This document shows positions 25,364 to 33,698 of a DNA stretch of 64,000 nucleotides, in pieces; position 1 is the first letter of the stretch; each line of letters begins with the position of its first letter. The notes beneath the pieces were generated by a model, which saw nothing but the letters and a program-made list of their open reading frames with translations, was not told where the DNA came from and made no database searches. The DNA lies in contig OX638335.1 in assembly GCA_951812785.1 (NCBI GenBank), forward strand, positions 62,001 through 126,000, written 5' to 3'. Position numbers and translations under genes: made by a program. Source of the stretch: an uncultured Gammaproteobacteria bacterium (GTDB taxonomy: Bacteria > Pseudomonadota > Gammaproteobacteria > UBA4575).

Positions 25364-26194
25364 GTGTTTAGTATTAGTGCGATGTGCCGTGTGCTGAATG
25401 TGGGTAGCAGTGGCTATTACGACTGGCGTGATCGTAATGAAAGTCTACGTGCTCAGGAAGATCAAGTGCTCTTAGCGAAGATTCAGAAGATCCATGTTCA
25501 GTCCAAACATGCCTATGGTTACGTGAAAACTTGGAAGGCCTTGCACACTCAAGGTATTCAATGCGGGAAACATCGCGTGGTCAGGTTACGCAGGCAACAT
25601 CAAATCGAAACTAAACGCAGCAAGCATTTTAACATCACAACACGTTCTAAGCACCGTCATTGGATTGCACCAGATCATGTTAAGCGGATGTTTACAGCAG
25701 CACAGCTAAATCAAGTCTGGGCAGGTGATGTCACCTGTGTGCCGACACGGCAGGGATGGTTATATCTCGCCATTTTGCTCGACATGTATTCACGTAAAAT
25801 CATTGGTTGGTCGATGTCGCGTCGCAACAATCAACCGCTTGTGCTGAATGCACTACAGATGGCGATCATACAACGGCAACCTAGTGCTGGTCTCATTCAT
25901 CATACTGATCGCGGCCGACTCTATGCGGCTGATCAATATCGTGCATTGATGCAACAACACCATATTATCCCGAGTATGAGTCGCAAGGGAGATTGCTATG
26001 ATAATGCGGTGTCAGAAACATTTTTTAGCACATTAAAGAATGAACTCATTCATGGGAGAAATTACACGACAAGAGAACAAGCAAAAAGTGATATCTTTGA
26101 ATACATCGAATGTTTTTATAATCGTAAACGCATTCATCAAACGTTGAATTATCAAACACCGTTTGAATATGAAAATAATCATGCGTATGCTTAA
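25364..26194 (+). CDS. IS3-family transposase orfB (DDE integrase domain)
   Basis: 276 residues from a GTG, though the natural product is an OrfAB fusion made by -1 frameshifting, and the reading frame is open upstream to about 25301. The catalytic triad is visible: D in WAGDVTCVPT, D in HHTDRG, and E in NAVSETFFSTLKNE. The motif usually reading HSDRGSQY is HTDRGRLY here. The C-terminus YNRKRIHQTLNYQTPFEYE is normal. Because orfA is frameshifted, the element may no longer move by itself. Confidence 0.9.
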   Translation: MFSISAMCRVLNVGSSGYYDWRDRNESLRAQEDQVLLAKIQKIHVQSKHAYGYVKTWKALHTQGIQCGKHRVVRLRRQHQIETKRSKHFNITTRSKHRHWIAPDHVKRMFTAAQLNQVWAGDVTCVPTRQGWLYLAILLDMYSRKIIGWSMSRRNNQPLVLNALQMAIIQRQPSAGLIHHTDRGRLYAADQYRALMQQHHIIPSMSRKGDCYDNAVSETFFSTLKNELIHGRNYTTREQAKSDIFEYIECFYNRKRIHQTLNYQTPFEYENNHAYA

Positions 26195-26316
26195 CTAATC
26201 TGTCCGCTTAACCTGGACTGCCTTAGAGTGATTTTTAAGGTAGATAAGTGCGCTTTTAACCAAGTTTTGTAGTTGTTCTTGCTAGTCTGTATTTTTAACT
26301 ATATTTGAAAATATAG

Positions 26317-26612
26317 ATGCCTCGAAAACCTCGTTTTTCCCTGCCTGGTGTTCCATGCCATATTATTCAACGAGGTAATAATTGCGAACCAATATTCTTT
26401 GAACGTGAAAATTATCAAGTTTACCTTCAATGCTTAGGTGAAGCGCTTGATCGTTACGACTGTCTTTTGCATGCCTATGTATTATACGTAATGCTTGTCA
26501 AACGGGTACGTCATTAGGTAGTCGTAGATTTAAACAACAGATTGAGTTGGTTTTAAAAACCAAGGTAGGCTACGTTCAGCGTGGAAGGCCAAAGAAAATA
26601 AAAGGGCTTTGA
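26317..26612 (+). pseudogene. REP-associated tyrosine transposase (RAYT), internally deleted
   Basis: The N-terminus MPRKPRFSLPGVPCHIIQRGNN and HAYVL are characteristic of the Y1/RAYT family. Directly after HAYVL the frame changes, and in another frame the C-terminal signature GTSLGSRRFKQQIELVL, then GRPKKIKGL, follows and stops at 26610-26612. The middle, including the HVHLL metal-binding motif and the catalytic Tyr, is missing (roughly 130 residues, from memory of family size). The gene is therefore dead. Confidence 0.8.
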
Positions 26613-26632
26613 CCTCTTTATTACTGTAGTGG

Positions 26633-27109
26633 CTACTTAAGCAAGTAGTCGACTGCTGCTTTAATCGCGTCATCTGACATGTCTGCACGTCCGCCTTTTG
26701 CAGGCATTGCACCAATCCCATTAATAGCATTGGCATACAAGGCATCATTACCTTTAGCGAGACGCGGTGCCCATGCTGCTGCATCACCAGGTTTAGGCGC
26801 ATTGAGGACGCCTGCAGCATGACAAGAAGCACACACTTGTTGATACACTTGTTCACCACTTAAATCAGCAGTAGCGACTTGTGTTGACACTGCTGTTGCC
26901 GCAGGTACACCTGCCTTTGCAGGAACACTACCGATGTAAACTTCACCGACGGGCTTGACTCTTTCCGAGACTGCTTTTTGTACACGCATATCTGACTCCA
27001 TCGCGTCACCTTTGTACAACAAATTAGCAATCACAAGAATGGCAATTGTGAACCCCACTAAGCCGACTAATACGGCCATAAACATCGTTGTAAACTGTCT
27101 ATCTTCCAA
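26633..27109 (-). CDS. membrane-anchored cytochrome c5
   Basis: 158-residue monohaem c-type cytochrome. One N-terminal helix (about 11-31) anchors it in the inner membrane. An Ala-rich linker follows and then a class I cytochrome domain with haem motif CASCH at 93-97 and axial Met135 in GAMPAKGG. It should carry electrons between respiratory complexes. Start is TTG at 27109, chosen because AGGAG lies 7 bp upstream and homologues start with similar acidic residues (MSEHDKQF). A TATAAT-like -10 lies in the upstream leader. Cytochrome c4 and dsbA, which aids such proteins, lie upstream on the same strand. Confidence 0.9.
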   Translation of the reverse strand: MEDRQFTTMFMAVLVGLVGFTIAILVIANLLYKGDAMESDMRVQKAVSERVKPVGEVYIGSVPAKAGVPAATAVSTQVATADLSGEQVYQQVCASCHAAGVLNAPKPGDAAAWAPRLAKGNDALYANAINGIGAMPAKGGRADMSDDAIKAAVDYLLK

Positions 27110-27341
27110 GTTAACTCCTGATCAATATACTTGCCTAAAAATTTAGGTCGCGATTATAAATCATATGTGTCGTTATCACCACGTAGTAAGCACGACTGAA
27201 TTTCATTGTTTTGCCTGCTATATGCTCTTTAGTTATCGGGCCGCGTTAGAAATCTGTCAATGAAGTCATTGATCGAAGAAAAACTAGCCTGCTATCAGTC
27301 GCTCAGGATGCTATGCATAAATCTCGCTACTGACGTTTACA

Positions 27342-27986
27342 TTATTCGCTATTTTTAGCGGTCAGCTCGTTAATTATGCCAACTAACTGCTCATAACCAC
27401 CTGCTTCCGATGCAGACGTCTTATACTCCCCATCCACAATCACTGCAGGTACACCCGTTACTTGATATTGACGAATTAGCTGTTTAGCTCGATTGATTTT
27501 GGTCTCTACTGCAAATGAAGCAAAGTTTTCTCTGAATTTTGCTTCATCAATATCATTCGCGGCTAAAAACCTTGCCATAGAATCTAGGTCATGTAATCCA
27601 CGACCCTGTTCATGTATACCGCTGAATAGTAGCTCGTGGCCCTGTTCTAGCTGATCCATTATCTCTAATGCATAGTAAGCGCGTGCATGTTGTTCCCAAC
27701 GCGCATTAAATATTGCAGGCACTCGTACGAAATTGATGTCTTCCGCTTTTTCTTGCTTCCACTTCTTGATATGTGGTTCAAAGTCAAAACAATGTGAGCA
27801 TCCATACCAGAATAGTTCTACCACTTCGTGGCGGGCATCATTCTCAACCAATCTTGGCACGGCAGGATCTAAACTCGTATAGCCTTGACCACCTTGCGGG
27901 TGATTGTGGCTATCAGCAGCCATCGCCGCTGAAGTAATCATGAGTAAAGCAAGAAAACCCGTGACCTTTAATATTTTATTCATCAT
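27342..27986 (-). CDS. dsbA: thiol:disulfide interchange protein DsbA
   Basis: Periplasmic oxidase that forms disulfide bonds in exported proteins. The 214 residues have a signal peptide (cleaved near AMAA, 21-24), the thioredoxin-fold active site FWYGCSHCFDFEP with C63 and C66 (CSHC dipeptide differs from the E. coli CPHC), and the cis-proline loop TGVPAVIVDG. Downstream of cytochrome c4 with a 111-bp gap. A His-rich patch after the signal (DSHNHPQGG) is unusual but not diagnostic. Confidence 0.94.
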   Translation of the reverse strand: MMNKILKVTGFLALLMITSAAMAADSHNHPQGGQGYTSLDPAVPRLVENDARHEVVELFWYGCSHCFDFEPHIKKWKQEKAEDINFVRVPAIFNARWEQHARAYYALEIMDQLEQGHELLFSGIHEQGRGLHDLDSMARFLAANDIDEAKFRENFASFAVETKINRAKQLIRQYQVTGVPAVIVDGEYKTSASEAGGYEQLVGIINELTAKNSE

Positions 27987-28097
27987 TTCTTATCCAGTTA
28001 AACCATTCATTGACTATTAATCATCCAAATACGCGTATATGCTTGATTACGCTGATATTTAGAATATCATGAAAATGGATAGTTCCGCGCTTTAATC

Positions 28098-28718
28098 TTA
28101 GTGCAGCCCCTGAATGTACTGTGCTAATGCTTTAATCTCGGTATCTGTTAAACGTTCTGTCACACTCACCATAATTGAAGCAGCAGGATGAATATCTTTT
28201 TCTAACGTAGGATCAATCGCTCGATACGCGACCAATCTACTCTCTGTATAAGTCGCATGTTGGCCACTTAACTTAGGAAACTTAGCGGGTGGATTACCAG
28301 AACCATTAGGACTGTGACACGCCGCACAGGCAGTTACATCTTTCTCAATAATACCACCGCGATAGATGGCTTCACCCATCTCAACTAATTCTTCGCTCGC
28401 TGCACCGGGTGTTCCTGTCTGTGACGCATAGTATGCCGCCAAGTCGTGCATATCTTGTTCGCTTAACGCAGCCGCTTGTGGTGCCATTAGCGCGTTGGCA
28501 CGTACGCCGTCCTTGAACATCTGTAATTGGGTAAATATATAAGGCGCACCTTGTCCAGCTAATTTAGGCCAAGTTGGGTTGACGCTATTACCATCTGCGC
28601 CATGACAAGCAGCACATGGGGCTGACTTAGCCTTTCCTGCTTCAGCATCCCCTGCTGCAAATAATGAATGACTACCGAATACAAATAGTAGAATTAATAA
28701 TTGGATGGAAATTTTCAT
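28098..28718 (-). CDS. dihaem cytochrome c4
   Basis: Periplasmic two-domain cytochrome that passes electrons to terminal oxidases. There are two CAACH haem sites, at 35-39 and 131-135 of this 206-residue form, with axial Mets in NALMAP and ASIMVS. The signal peptide ends near LFAAGD. An upstream ATG at 28739 would add 7 residues, but the ATG at 28718 is preceded by GGAAGG and fits the family. Position next to dsbA, engB and polA is common in gammaproteobacteria. Confidence 0.93.
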   Translation of the reverse strand: MKISIQLLILLFVFGSHSLFAAGDAEAGKAKSAPCAACHGADGNSVNPTWPKLAGQGAPYIFTQLQMFKDGVRANALMAPQAAALSEQDMHDLAAYYASQTGTPGAASEELVEMGEAIYRGGIIEKDVTACAACHSPNGSGNPPAKFPKLSGQHATYTESRLVAYRAIDPTLEKDIHPAASIMVSVTERLTDTEIKALAQYIQGLH

Positions 28719-28838
28719 GTGACCTTCCCAAAAGTGCATAATCTAAGTTAAACAACCCGTGTGTGTCTCACACCATTTAGTGCGGGCGCCTTGTATACCA
28801 TAAAACTATAAGACCTCGCAAAACTAACCCTCAGAATT

Positions 28839-29447
28839 ATGGATTTTAAAAACCAACTAGCAAATACCTCATTCTACACTAGCGCCTCATCTCCTGACTC
28901 GCTGCCAGCTGATGAAGGCTATGAAGTCGCCTTTGCGGGACGCTCAAATGCGGGTAAATCCAGTGCAATTAACCGCCTGTGCAACCAAAAAAGTTTAGCG
29001 CGCACCTCAAAGACCCCTGGACGCACCCAATTAATCAACTTTTTTAGTGTTTCCCCAGTCAATAAGCTCGCTGATTTACCTGGATATGGTTATGCAAAAG
29101 CGAGCCATAGTAAACAGCGGCAATGGTTAGAATTACTTGAATATTACTTTACTCACCGACAAGCGTTAAAAGGCACGATAATTGTGATGGATATCCGCCA
29201 CCCATTTCAGGACGCTGACCAAAAAATGATCAATTGGTGTACGCATCACCACTGCGATGTTCACATACTGCTAAACAAGTCAGATAAGCTCAGTCGTAAC
29301 AAAGCACATAATCAGCTACAGGCCGCAAGTAATATTTTATCTCATGATAAAAATGCTTCAAGCAGCATTCAGTTATTCTCCGCTATGACCGGCTATGGTG
29401 TGGATGAGGCAATGAGTAAGATATACAGCTGGTTTGGAACTAGTTAA
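28839..29447 (+). CDS. engB: ribosome biogenesis GTPase EngB (YsxC/YihA)
   Basis: Essential GTPase involved in assembly of the large ribosomal subunit. The 202 residues contain G1 GRSNAGKS at 34-41, G2 around TSKTPGRTQ, G3 DLPGYGYAKA at 79-88, and G4 NKSD at 146-149. It is divergent from cytochrome c4 and converges on polA, the order also found in E. coli (yihA-spf-polA). Confidence 0.96.
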   Translation: MDFKNQLANTSFYTSASSPDSLPADEGYEVAFAGRSNAGKSSAINRLCNQKSLARTSKTPGRTQLINFFSVSPVNKLADLPGYGYAKASHSKQRQWLELLEYYFTHRQALKGTIIVMDIRHPFQDADQKMINWCTHHHCDVHILLNKSDKLSRNKAHNQLQAASNILSHDKNASSSIQLFSAMTGYGVDEAMSKIYSWFGTS

Positions 29448-29556
29448 AAGCCCTGAAGTAAGTTGTATTACTCCAGGGAAAATAACAGGCTTGGAATCGG
29501 GGAAAACCAAACCTTCCGCTCAGGGAGGGAAGCGGTTGGTGCATTAACTGCACATA
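29446..29556 (-). ncRNA. candidate sRNA downstream of polA (Spot 42/ErsA position)
   Basis: The 180-bp gap between convergent engB and polA is where E. coli has Spot 42 and Pseudomonas has ErsA. On the minus strand there is a terminator-like hairpin, CCCTG/CAGGG extended by AGTAA/TTACT (29451-29478), followed by CTTTT. Upstream is a C-rich loop on a CCGCT/AGCGG stem near 29512-29540. GAACTA (minus, 29589-29584), about 16 bp, then TCCTA resembles a sigma-E/AlgU promoter, the class that drives ErsA. The T tract is short and sequence identity to known sRNAs was not established. Confidence 0.4.
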
Positions 29557-29628
29557 ACAACTTAGGACTTAGCTATTTAGGATTAGTTCAAAAAAGTAAT
29601 ATTAAAAACTTCTGTTATAGACACGCAA

Positions 29629-32343
29629 TCAATGGGCCTCATCCCAATTCAAGCCGGTATTGGCATCAACCACTAAAGGCACGCTTAAATCTGCTGCAGA
29701 CACCATCAGCGAAACAATATTTTGCGTTACATTATCGATAACTTTCTGATTTACCTCGAAAACCAGCTCATCATGCACTTGCATAATCATAGAAGCAGAC
29801 GTTTTTGGCCTATTAATCCATTCATCAATACTAATCATCGCGCGCTTAATAATATCAGCCGCACTACCCTGCATCGGTGCATTAATCGCAGTGCGTTCTG
29901 CATATTGGCGGCGCTGTGCATTGCGCGAATTGATTTCTGGCAAATATAAACGACGGCCAAAAATCGTTTCAACAAATCCTTGTTCGTGAGCGAGTTCACG
30001 CGTGTCATCCATATATTTTTTTACACCCGGATAGCGCTCAAAATATAAATCTATGTATTGTTGCGCTTCCCCTCGGTACACACCTAGCTGTTTTCCCAGC
30101 CCGAAAGCAGACATTCCGTAAATTAATCCGAAATTAACCGCTTTAGCAGCACGACGTTGTTCTTTAGTTACCGACTCAAGATTGACTGAAAATACTTCTG
30201 CCGCAGTGGCACTATGTACATCTTTTTCTTCAGCAAAAGCAGCGACTAGTCGTTCATCTTGCGAAAGGTGCGCCATAATACGCAATTCAATTTGGGAGTA
30301 GTCTGCTGCTAACAGTACTTTCTTTTTAGCAGGAATAAATGCCTGACGAACACGCCGTCCCTCTTCAGTACGAATTGGGATGTTCTGTAAGTTGGGATCC
30401 GTTGAAGATAATCGCCCAGTTGATGCAACTGCTTGATGGTAAGACGTATGCACACGACCTGTCGACTGACATATTTGCTGAGGCAGTTTTTCAACATAGG
30501 TGGTTTGTAGTTTCTTCAATGAACGATATTCAAGAATAAGCTTAGGAAAGTCATAATCATTCGCTAACTCTTGCAACACATCCTCAGCCGTTGACGGTTG
30601 TCCCTTAGGTGTCTTACGAATAACAGGAAGCTCTAACTGTTCAAATAATATTTTTTGTAATTGTTTTGGTGAATCCAAATTGAATTCATCACCCACTTCT
30701 TCATAAGCTTGTTGTTCAAGTTCGTCTATTTTGATTGACAATTCCTCGCTTTGTATAGCTAACAACTTAGCATCAATTAACACACCATTACGCTCAAGCC
30801 TTGATAACACAGACACCATTGGTATTTCTATTTCACGATACAATGTTGTCTGTTTCTCTAAGCTAGACAATTGCGGCCAAAAAAAGTGGTGCAAGCGTAA
30901 AGACATATCGGCATCTTCAGCGGCATAGCCCAAAGAAACATCAAGGGAAACTTTGTTAAACGTTATTTGTTTTGCCCCCTTTCCTGCAACTTCCTCGAAC
31001 TTGATATTTTGATGATCTAAATGTAGTTCGCATAACGTATCCAGGTCATGTCGGCTTGCAGTAGAGTTAACGATATAAGACTCAAGCATTGTGTCGTGTT
31101 GAATCCCCGCCAGCTGTACATCGTAACGCGCTAATACAGATTGATCGTATTTCAGATTGTGTCCAACTTTTGCAATATCAGGGTTTTGTAAAATATCAGT
31201 AAGTTGATTTAATACAAACGCCAATGACAACTGTCGGGGTGCATCGTCATAATCATGCGCTATTGGCAAATACGCGGCCTCTCCTGCTTTTACTGAAAAA
31301 GACATTCCCACTAAATTAGCAGCCATGTAGTCCAGGTTATCTGTTTCTGTATCAAATGCGAATAGCTCAGCTGCTTTTAATTTCTTTATCCATGCTGTCA
31401 ATTGTTGATAGGTAAGAATGAGTTCATACTCGGTTTTTTCTGGTGCTGATGCCTGATTGGGTTTTTCGTCACTCGATTGATCTCCAGCAATCTCACCAAC
31501 CTCATTCAACCAGGTTTTAAAATTTAGCTCTGTGTATATTTTTTTTAGTGTTGCATTATCTTTTTCTGCAAGCTGCAAATCATTCACACTAAGATCCAAT
31601 GCCACATCATTTTTAATGGTTGCCAGTTCATATGACAATGGCAATTGACCGACAGCCGCACGCAATTTCTCTCCAATTTTACCTTTGACTTCGTCTGCAT
31701 GATCAATTACACCTTGCATAGTTTCAAATTGCTGCAACCATTTGACTGCGGTTTTAGGTCCAACACCTGGTACACCTGGAATGTTATCCACTTTGTCTCC
31801 CATCAGCGCCAGGTAATCGATAATCTGTGCTGGATTAACTCCAAACTTTTCAATAACCCCGGCTTCATCCATACGCACATCATTCATTGTGTTAATTAAA
31901 CTAATGCGTTCATCAACCAATTGCGCCATATCTTTATCGCCGGTGGAAATGAGCACGCGATAATTTTCAGCCGAAGCAACTTTAGCTAAAGTCCCAATCA
32001 CATCATCAGCTTCCACGTCAGGCACAGATAAAAGCGGAATACCTAACGCTTCAATTAATTGATGTAACGGGGCAATTTGCACTTGCAGATCATCAGGCAT
32101 CGGCGGACGATTCGCCTTGTAATCTTTATACATTTTATGCCGAAATGTTTTCCCTTTAGCATCAAAAATAACCGCCACATTTTGCGGTTGTTCTTCTTCA
32201 ATTAATTTACGCACCATGCGCACCACGCCATACACAGCACCTGTTGGCGTACCTTCATGATTCGTTAAAGGAGGCAAGCCATGAAATGCTCTATATAAGT
32301 AAGAAGAGCCATCAACCAGTAGTAACAAAGGATCTTTTTTCAT
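29629..32343 (-). CDS. polA: DNA polymerase I
   Basis: Repair and Okazaki-fragment polymerase of 904 residues with all three domains. The 5' nuclease starts LLLVDGSSYLYRAFHGLPPL and has DVEADDVIGTLA and GDKDMAQLV. The 3'-5' exonuclease has DTETDNLDY with its catalytic Asp and Glu, so proofreading should be active. Polymerase motifs are A (AADYSQIELRIMAHLS), B (RRAAKAVNFGLIYGMSAFG) and C (QVHDELVFEV). The ATG start at 32343 is followed by KKDPLLLLVDGSS. The gene is divergent from the LOG-family gene. Confidence 0.98.
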   Translation of the reverse strand: MKKDPLLLLVDGSSYLYRAFHGLPPLTNHEGTPTGAVYGVVRMVRKLIEEEQPQNVAVIFDAKGKTFRHKMYKDYKANRPPMPDDLQVQIAPLHQLIEALGIPLLSVPDVEADDVIGTLAKVASAENYRVLISTGDKDMAQLVDERISLINTMNDVRMDEAGVIEKFGVNPAQIIDYLALMGDKVDNIPGVPGVGPKTAVKWLQQFETMQGVIDHADEVKGKIGEKLRAAVGQLPLSYELATIKNDVALDLSVNDLQLAEKDNATLKKIYTELNFKTWLNEVGEIAGDQSSDEKPNQASAPEKTEYELILTYQQLTAWIKKLKAAELFAFDTETDNLDYMAANLVGMSFSVKAGEAAYLPIAHDYDDAPRQLSLAFVLNQLTDILQNPDIAKVGHNLKYDQSVLARYDVQLAGIQHDTMLESYIVNSTASRHDLDTLCELHLDHQNIKFEEVAGKGAKQITFNKVSLDVSLGYAAEDADMSLRLHHFFWPQLSSLEKQTTLYREIEIPMVSVLSRLERNGVLIDAKLLAIQSEELSIKIDELEQQAYEEVGDEFNLDSPKQLQKILFEQLELPVIRKTPKGQPSTAEDVLQELANDYDFPKLILEYRSLKKLQTTYVEKLPQQICQSTGRVHTSYHQAVASTGRLSSTDPNLQNIPIRTEEGRRVRQAFIPAKKKVLLAADYSQIELRIMAHLSQDERLVAAFAEEKDVHSATAAEVFSVNLESVTKEQRRAAKAVNFGLIYGMSAFGLGKQLGVYRGEAQQYIDLYFERYPGVKKYMDDTRELAHEQGFVETIFGRRLYLPEINSRNAQRRQYAERTAINAPMQGSAADIIKRAMISIDEWINRPKTSASMIMQVHDELVFEVNQKVIDNVTQNIVSLMVSAADLSVPLVVDANTGLNWDEAH

Positions 32344-32431
32344 TGTTAAAAAATAACTTTCATTGTCGTAAATTAAACAGTGTCGAACGTTATCATGTAC
32401 ACTCGCGCAAGGGAAAATTGAATATCAAAGC

Positions 32432-33154
32432 ATGGAGAATAAAACACAAAAACAGCCACTCACAGGCCCTGGAAAATCCAGCACCTTATCACGTGAAAGC
32501 TGGAAAATATTTCAAATTATCGCCGAGTTTGTTGAAGGTTTTGAACGCCTCTCAAAAATTGCGCCATCTGTGAGTATCTTTGGTTCTGCACGCACACCCA
32601 CTGATCATGCTTTTTATAAACTGACTGAAGCGATTGCTCGAGAGTTATCCGATGCAGGCTTTACCGTTGTCAGTGGTGGTGGACCCGGCATTATGGAAGC
32701 TGCTAACAAGGGTGCATTTGCAGGCAAGTCACCCAGTGTCGGCTTAAATATCATGTTACCTAATGAGCAATCTGGGAACCCTTTCCAAGATATTTCATTA
32801 AACTTCAGACATTTCTTTTCTCGAAAAGTCATGTTTGTAAAATATGCTTCTGCTTATGTTGTACTTCCTGGTGGCTTTGGCACGCTTGATGAACTTGCTG
32901 AAATACTCACACTAGTACAAACAGGTAAATCGCGAAAAATTCCTATTATTTTAGTTCAATCAGATTTCTGGGAAGGGTTATTAGACTGGTTCAAAGAATC
33001 TCTACTCAAGAACGGAACGATTTCTGCAGCAGACTTAGATTTGATGCAGGTGATCGATGACCCATCTGAGGTTGTCACTGCTATTTTTGATTACTATGAA
33101 GGCAGAACATTTGAGCCTTCCGCAGAAGAACAAGAAAAACTTCTAGAACTGTAA
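32432..33154 (+). CDS. LOG-family nucleotide phosphoribohydrolase
   Basis: 240-residue protein of the LOG/'lysine decarboxylase-like' family, now known to release the base from nucleoside 5'-monophosphates (cytokinin-activating or nucleotide-salvage type). Signatures: Rossmann SVSIFGSARTP, SGGGPGIMEAANKGA at 81-95, and PGGFGTLDELAEILT at 146-160, the second catalytic motif. The true substrate is not predictable. It is divergent from polA across 88 bp. Confidence 0.9.
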   Translation: MENKTQKQPLTGPGKSSTLSRESWKIFQIIAEFVEGFERLSKIAPSVSIFGSARTPTDHAFYKLTEAIARELSDAGFTVVSGGGPGIMEAANKGAFAGKSPSVGLNIMLPNEQSGNPFQDISLNFRHFFSRKVMFVKYASAYVVLPGGFGTLDELAEILTLVQTGKSRKIPIILVQSDFWEGLLDWFKESLLKNGTISAADLDLMQVIDDPSEVVTAIFDYYEGRTFEPSAEEQEKLLEL

Positions 33155-33189
33155 TTCCTCAGCGCTAAGCAAACACCAGTTTAAATGTG

Positions 33190-33693
33190 ATGCTAGAAAA
33201 ATTTCAGTCACTGATAAATAGTTTTAACGAGTGGATTGGTTGTTGCGTTGCATGGTTTGTCATTGCCATGGTCATCATTACATTTTTCAATGTAGTCATG
33301 CGTTACGGCTTTAATTTTGGCCTGATAGCTATCCAAGAAAGTGTTATCTACTTTCATAGCTTCACCTTCATGCTTGCCATTGCTTACACTTATAAGCATA
33401 ACGAACATGTCAGAGTTGATATTTTTTACTCAAAATATTCTGACACACAAAAAGCCTGGACTGATCTTCTAGGTACATTATTTTTGTTATTCCCTTTCTG
33501 TCTTTACTTAATATTTTCCAGCTGGGAATATGCTAACAACTCATGGAGGCTACTTGAGGGCTCGCGTGAAGCAGGCGGCTTACCTCTCGTGTTTGTTCTA
33601 AAAACGCTTGTTCCATTAATGCCAGCATTATTGTTATTGCAGGGCATATCAACATTTTGCAACAGCCTTATGACGCTTCGTTCTAAATCATAG
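33190..33693 (+). CDS. dctQ: TRAP transporter small membrane subunit DctQ
   Basis: Four-helix small integral subunit of a tripartite ATP-independent transporter, about 167 residues. Helices lie at about 17-39, 50-68, 89-108 and 130-152, with the conserved AIQESVIYFHSFTFMLAIAYTYKHNEHVRVDIFY (given only as position 45-79) linking helices 2 and 3. ATG at 33190 or the GTG immediately before it. It is followed by dctM after 5 bp. Confidence 0.92.
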   Translation: MLEKFQSLINSFNEWIGCCVAWFVIAMVIITFFNVVMRYGFNFGLIAIQESVIYFHSFTFMLAIAYTYKHNEHVRVDIFYSKYSDTQKAWTDLLGTLFLLFPFCLYLIFSSWEYANNSWRLLEGSREAGGLPLVFVLKTLVPLMPALLLLQGISTFCNSLMTLRSKS

Positions 33694-33698
33694 CTACC

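Larger units (their letters stand above)
24991..26225 (+). mobile_element. IS3-family insertion sequence
   Basis: About 1235 bp with 26-bp imperfect terminal inverted repeats: TAAGGCAGCCTGGG onward at 24991-25016 and its complement ending CTGCCTTA at 26200-26225. It contains orfA and orfB. No obvious 3-bp target duplication (AAG left, GAG right), so the ends may have drifted. Confidence 0.85.

Noticed and set aside
24981-26235. 3-bp target duplication around the IS3-family element
   Set aside because: AAG on the left and GAG on the right differ; the ends may have drifted, so none is claimed.
26226-26316. Another attC site to the right of the IS3-family element
   Set aside because: TTTTAAC occurs once, but there is no partner GTTRRRY box or inner complementarity.
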